From Haemonchus contortus (Eukaryota; Nematoda; Chromadorea; Rhabditida; Trichostrongylidae), in NCBI GenBank assembly GCA_000469685.2, contig LS997565.1, positions 51,282,501-51,346,500 on the forward strand: a DNA stretch of 64,000 nt, written 5' to 3'. Both the position numbers and the translations under genes were made by a program. Every line of letters begins with the position of its first letter. The stretch's first letter is position 1. Shown piece after piece: positions 60,687-64,000 of this stretch. The notes beneath the pieces are model-generated. The model made no database searches. It was not told the origin of the DNA and saw nothing but the letters and a program-made list of their open reading frames with translations.

Positions 60687-61127
60687 GGTGCCAAGTGGGT
60701 TGGGGGGGGGGGACCACGCGGCGCGGCAGGCGGCGCGGCACCCTGCCGAAACAGTGTTTAGGGACGTTTCATAGTTCTTTATGTTGTAACTGTGTATTTT
60801 TCACCTAATTTTCGGAAGAGGGGGGAGGGGGGGGGGGGGGCTTCGGGGTGGGTGAGCCAATTGGACGTCCAACTTTCATCTCAACTCAGCTTTTTACACG
60901 AGACAACCATCTCACCCCCCCCCCCCCGAGCCCCTCCCCTTACTAAAAAATAGGTTTTATCGGCTCAGAAGAAGTGTATCCTTAATATGCAAGCATATTG
61001 TTTGTTCTGAATCACGAAACACATCAGTACCACCTTACCATTACTTTCTCGACTCAGGCCAGCTGCTATCTTGCTGGAGAGCGCAGGGTGCCGCGCCGCG
61101 TGGTCCCCCCCCAACCCACTTAGCGCC
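60687..61127. mobile_element. hAT-like MITE, copy 1, with 8-bp target duplication
   Basis: Ends GGTGCCAAGTGGGTTGG and CCAACCCACTTAGCGCC are inverted copies that continue through a G-tract into GACCACGCGGCGCGGC. The 8-mer GAAACTAT lies directly outside both ends (60679-60686 and 61128-61135). An exact 8-bp target-site duplication is the hAT hallmark. It is non-coding. Confidence 0.85.
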
Positions 61128-61211
61128 GAAACTATTATAAAAGATTCATACGTACCACGATGAATATAAATACTACAAAGTTCGTTAGTAAATATGAAAT
61201 GATTGAATAAG

Positions 61212-61684
61212 GGTGCTAAGTGATGTGCGCGGCGCCTTTTCATGTCTGCGCCCTCTCCGGCGAGATAGTAGTACTAGGCCTGAGTCTGGGAAGGGATGGT
61301 GAGGTTGTACCGAAGTGCTTCGTGATTCAAAACAAATTACCTCTTGGCACATGTTATATGCTTGCATATTATGGATACTCTTCTTCTGAGCCGATAAAAC
61401 CCTATTTTTAGGAAGGGGAGGGGCTCCGGGGTGGGTGAGATTGTTATCTCGTGCAAAAAGCTGAGATGAGATAAAAGCTGAACGTCCAATTAGCTCACCC
61501 TCCCCCCGGAGCCCCTCCCCTCATTAAAATTAGGTGAAAAATACGCAATTATAACATAAAAGAGCTATGAAACGTCCCTAAACACCATTACGGGCTCGCC
61601 TACCCTTCCTTGTCTACTATCTCGCCGGAGAGGGCGCAGACACGAAAAGGCGCCGCGCCGCCCCCCCCCAACTCACTTAGCACC
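61212..61684. mobile_element. hAT-like MITE, copy 2, inverted
   Basis: Ends GGTGCTAAGTGATG and CAACTCACTTAGCACC; outside are TGAATAAG and TTAATAAG, a 7/8 target-site duplication. The internal sequence is the reverse of copy 1, so together they form an inverted pair with an 84 bp gap. Confidence 0.8.
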
Positions 61685-62029
61685 TTAATAAGTTTTAAGC
61701 GTGCAAAATAGAAAAACAAGGTGGCACCCAAGATGCATTGTCTCACGCGCCGGTTATAGCGGCACCCGCCGGTGGGTGCCATTGTCGTCAAAGGATTGAT
61801 ATAGTATCATTACTACAATTATGACTACAATAATAATAACTATTAATATTATTGTTATAGATGGTAAAATGTAAGAACACGCCTTGCACAGATGTACTCG
61901 GGCCTCTAAGGGGTTGCTCTAAAGGGTTAGGTTGAGGGATGGAGCAACGCGGCGCGGCTACCCATACAAAGTATGGAGATTGAATGATCTGTCGTTTTGG
62001 ACAAGCAGATTCTCGAATTTCATCGGGAC

Positions 62030-62150
62030 CTATAAATAGTCAGTAAGAGATTTGTTCGAAAAGATAAAAACACTGTATTGTACATCACCAAACAGCTGGC
62101 TTTTGAGGTATCACACAGCCGCATTGAATAAGACCAGAAAGATCCTCTTG
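62030..62150 (+). mobile_element. tRNA-derived SINE, 3' fragment
   Basis: Degraded body: GATAAAAACACTGTATTGTA and a TCACACAGCCGCATTGAATA stretch. No head. Confidence 0.4.
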
Positions 62151-62290
62151 AATCTGAACATCTCTCAAAAACGATAGTAGTCATCCCGAAAAAATCATTC
62201 GTACTTGTTTTGACTGGATGTTTTGTAAACTGCTGTTTCATCGCCGCAATACGCGATGCGGAAGTCTCACAAGGTTGGCGATCCGTGGAC

Positions 62291-62380
62291 AAACTTCAGT
62301 GTCAGACGGGACTCGAACCCGTACTTTTGCTTTCCGGGCCAGGTATGTATGGGTTCATGTCCCGTCCGAGATTGAAGTTT
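62291..62380. repeat. tRNA-like inverted repeat
   Basis: Two 34-nt arms (62291-62324 and 62347-62380) match in 28 of 34 positions with a 22-nt loop. Each arm holds a B-box-like T-arm, GGGTTCGAGTCCC on minus and GGGTTCATGTCCC on plus. A functional tRNA gene is not evident, as neither half has a matching 5' half. Confidence 0.55.
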
Positions 62381-64000
62381 TGTTCACAAATCGCCAATAT
62401 TGTGGGATCACTTATACTATAATTTCATCCATCAAAAAAGAACCTTAGCGTTAAACGAAGCATATCTGAATATAAGATAATACTTTGGATGGCAAATGGC
62501 TCAGTTATGCAAGTCGTGGTAAATTCATATATAATATTAATTCAAGCGCTACCACGTCTCCAGGTTAGCAAAAAAACCTTAATAATGTCACATTTGATTA
62601 AAAATTGTACATTGCATCCAGAAATAGCTGCTTACATATCAACACATGAGAATGTGATGCAGACATTATTAAAGTCCTCACCTTTTTTTGGCGTTGATTT
62701 TAAGTGTCATAATGCTCAGTGAGCCTGACGATGGAAATCGAGCCGAGCGAGGGAAAAGCTTTGTCTCCCACTCTCTCGATGGCTCCACCCTTTCGTTTTC
62801 AAGGTTCGTTTCGGGTGCTATAAACGAACGTGTCAAGCTTAGCAAGCTGCTGGGCTGCACAATTATGTATACCCATGCATACCCGTAGCCGATTCGTCGA
62901 AGAAAGTTGATAGCCATGTGGGTTCCGCCCCTTTTTCATTTTCTTTCGCAAGTCATTATAATGTTCGCACAATGCTATGCATCATTTAAAGAACAAACTC
63001 ATCGGTTCTCTGCAGTGAGCGGTGTTTGTTTTGTCGAGGTTGAATTCTACCAGATATCAAATCACTAAAACTTAGTGTTGGGTTGAGAAACCGAAGTTCT
63101 GTCAATTCATTCTCTTTGCTTTCAATGAGGGTTCAAAAGCCACAAAAGCCGTTTGCGGCACATGTGCAGTCTATGGAGAGAACGTCACAGCTGAATGATT
63201 GGATCGCTTGGGTTTGGTATGCAAGTTCATTTTGTTCTAAACACAAATTTCGTTATAGCAGCCCAGCTGAACTCGATGAGCAACGATTATAGGAATTTTG
63301 CGTGGGAACTTCATATTTCATACTGACCCATAAGCACCATTTCTCTCACGCCAGAAATGGTTGAATAAAACGTAGGTTGTATCCATGAGTGTATTATACC
63401 ACCTGTTACCACTTTACATATAACTTCAAAATCCCCTAAAAAGCGCTGCGACTTTCAAATGTTTTTTTTTCGAATCGCGTCCATGTCATAGACTTACCTT
63501 TCTCCTATTGTATTAATTAGTGCAGGTGGTTATTCAACTGAACTTTAGGCAATTAAAGGGAAGTCAAACCGAAGCACTACTGGATGACGGGTGCGCTTCG
63601 TTGCGCGCGTCCATGCGACGCGTCAGCCCGCGATTTTTGACAAACGTCGCAGTTCTCTGTGGGGCATACGATTCGCGCTTGGTCCACAGCAGTCAGCCAA
63701 AGAGAAGATAACACGTATAAATGCAAATCATTCGCTCCTCTGACACTTGGTGGTACTGTAATGTCATGTCAAGACCTCAGTCGGGGTGCGCCGCGCGCGG
63801 AGTGGGCGGGATGACCTACTTTCGACGGACGCGCGAACGGACGTTGTCCCTGGATGACACGAAGAGGATCGCGTCTATTCAGTGAAGGTTCTGCAGTTTG
63901 AATAATCTTCCCGCGCACGCATATTTGAATGCATTTACCATTGGATCGCTTTAACCTTGCTTTAGCTTTCCACACTGCTCATTCCACTACAAGCCGAACT
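62381..64000. other. Unassigned; no supported gene
   Basis: Short open frames occur on both strands without family pattern. A GC-rich patch lies at about 63590-63640 and 63780-63850. Nothing can be named. Confidence 0.35.

Larger units (their letters stand above)
60234..61795. mobile_element. Possible piggyBac-like element hosting two nested MITEs
   Basis: Inverted ends TCCTTTACGACAATG and CATTGTCGTCAAAGGA. TTAA precedes the left end (60230-60233); the right border reads TTGA, one change from TTAA. Each end has a subterminal palindrome (CACCCACCGGTGGGTG and CACCCGCCGGTGGGTG). End design resembles the piggyBac-like family at 27572 and 33029. The middle is occupied by two hAT-like MITEs. Confidence 0.55.

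Overview
The window looks like nuclear DNA of a parasitic clade V nematode, most likely a strongylid or hookworm-type genome. Evidence: short introns ending in TTTCAG or close variants, a long array of TTAGGC (the nematode telomere repeat), a nematode-style TWK two-pore potassium channel, a small secreted class 3 lipase, and dense RTE, BEL/Pao, Tc1/mariner, piggyBac-like and hAT-like debris. No prokaryotic features are present. Gene models were built by hand from splice signals, reading phase and protein family patterns; no searches could be run.

Layout. 1-4.4 kb: decayed RTE-type reverse transcriptase and terminal-inverted-repeat (TIR) elements. 4.45-6.9 kb, minus strand: a complete eight-exon class 3 lipase gene (about 305 aa) with signal peptide and catalytic triad. 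7-11.9 kb: mostly unassigned DNA, one unexplained open exon-like stretch and a Tc1-like transposase remnant. 11.9-20.4 kb: an interstitial telomere-repeat block. About 6.6 kb of degenerate TTAGGC is interrupted by ten copies of a ~195 bp non-telomeric spacer, and the block is bracketed by ~0.5-0.6 kb direct repeats. This is the most unusual structure in the window.

22.0-58.0 kb, minus strand: one large TWK-type two-pore potassium channel gene, with at least 15 exons (16 if an Arg-rich exon is included). Its exons join in phase from a His-rich N-terminal exon through M1, P1 (TTIGYGN), M2, M3, P2 (TSIGLGD) and M4 to the stop and an AATAAA signal. Introns reach 20 kb and are filled with mobile elements: a BEL/Pao gag remnant with a piggyBac-like element nested in it, a piggyBac MITE, Tc1-type MITEs, tRNA-derived SINEs, three foldback elements, a mariner remnant, an RTE endonuclease remnant, a jockey/CR1-like reverse transcriptase remnant, and many copies of one ~450 bp MITE family. 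The 5' end of the channel gene is not resolved; one orphan exon at 58.9-59.1 kb may belong to it.

58-64 kb: more MITE and SINE debris, and a three-layer nest in which a TTAA-flanked element holds two inverted hAT-like MITEs with target-site duplications. A 34-nt tRNA-like inverted repeat lies at 62.3 kb.

The two confident genes are unrelated in function: a secreted lipid hydrolase and a plasma-membrane leak channel. Most of the window is repeat-derived.
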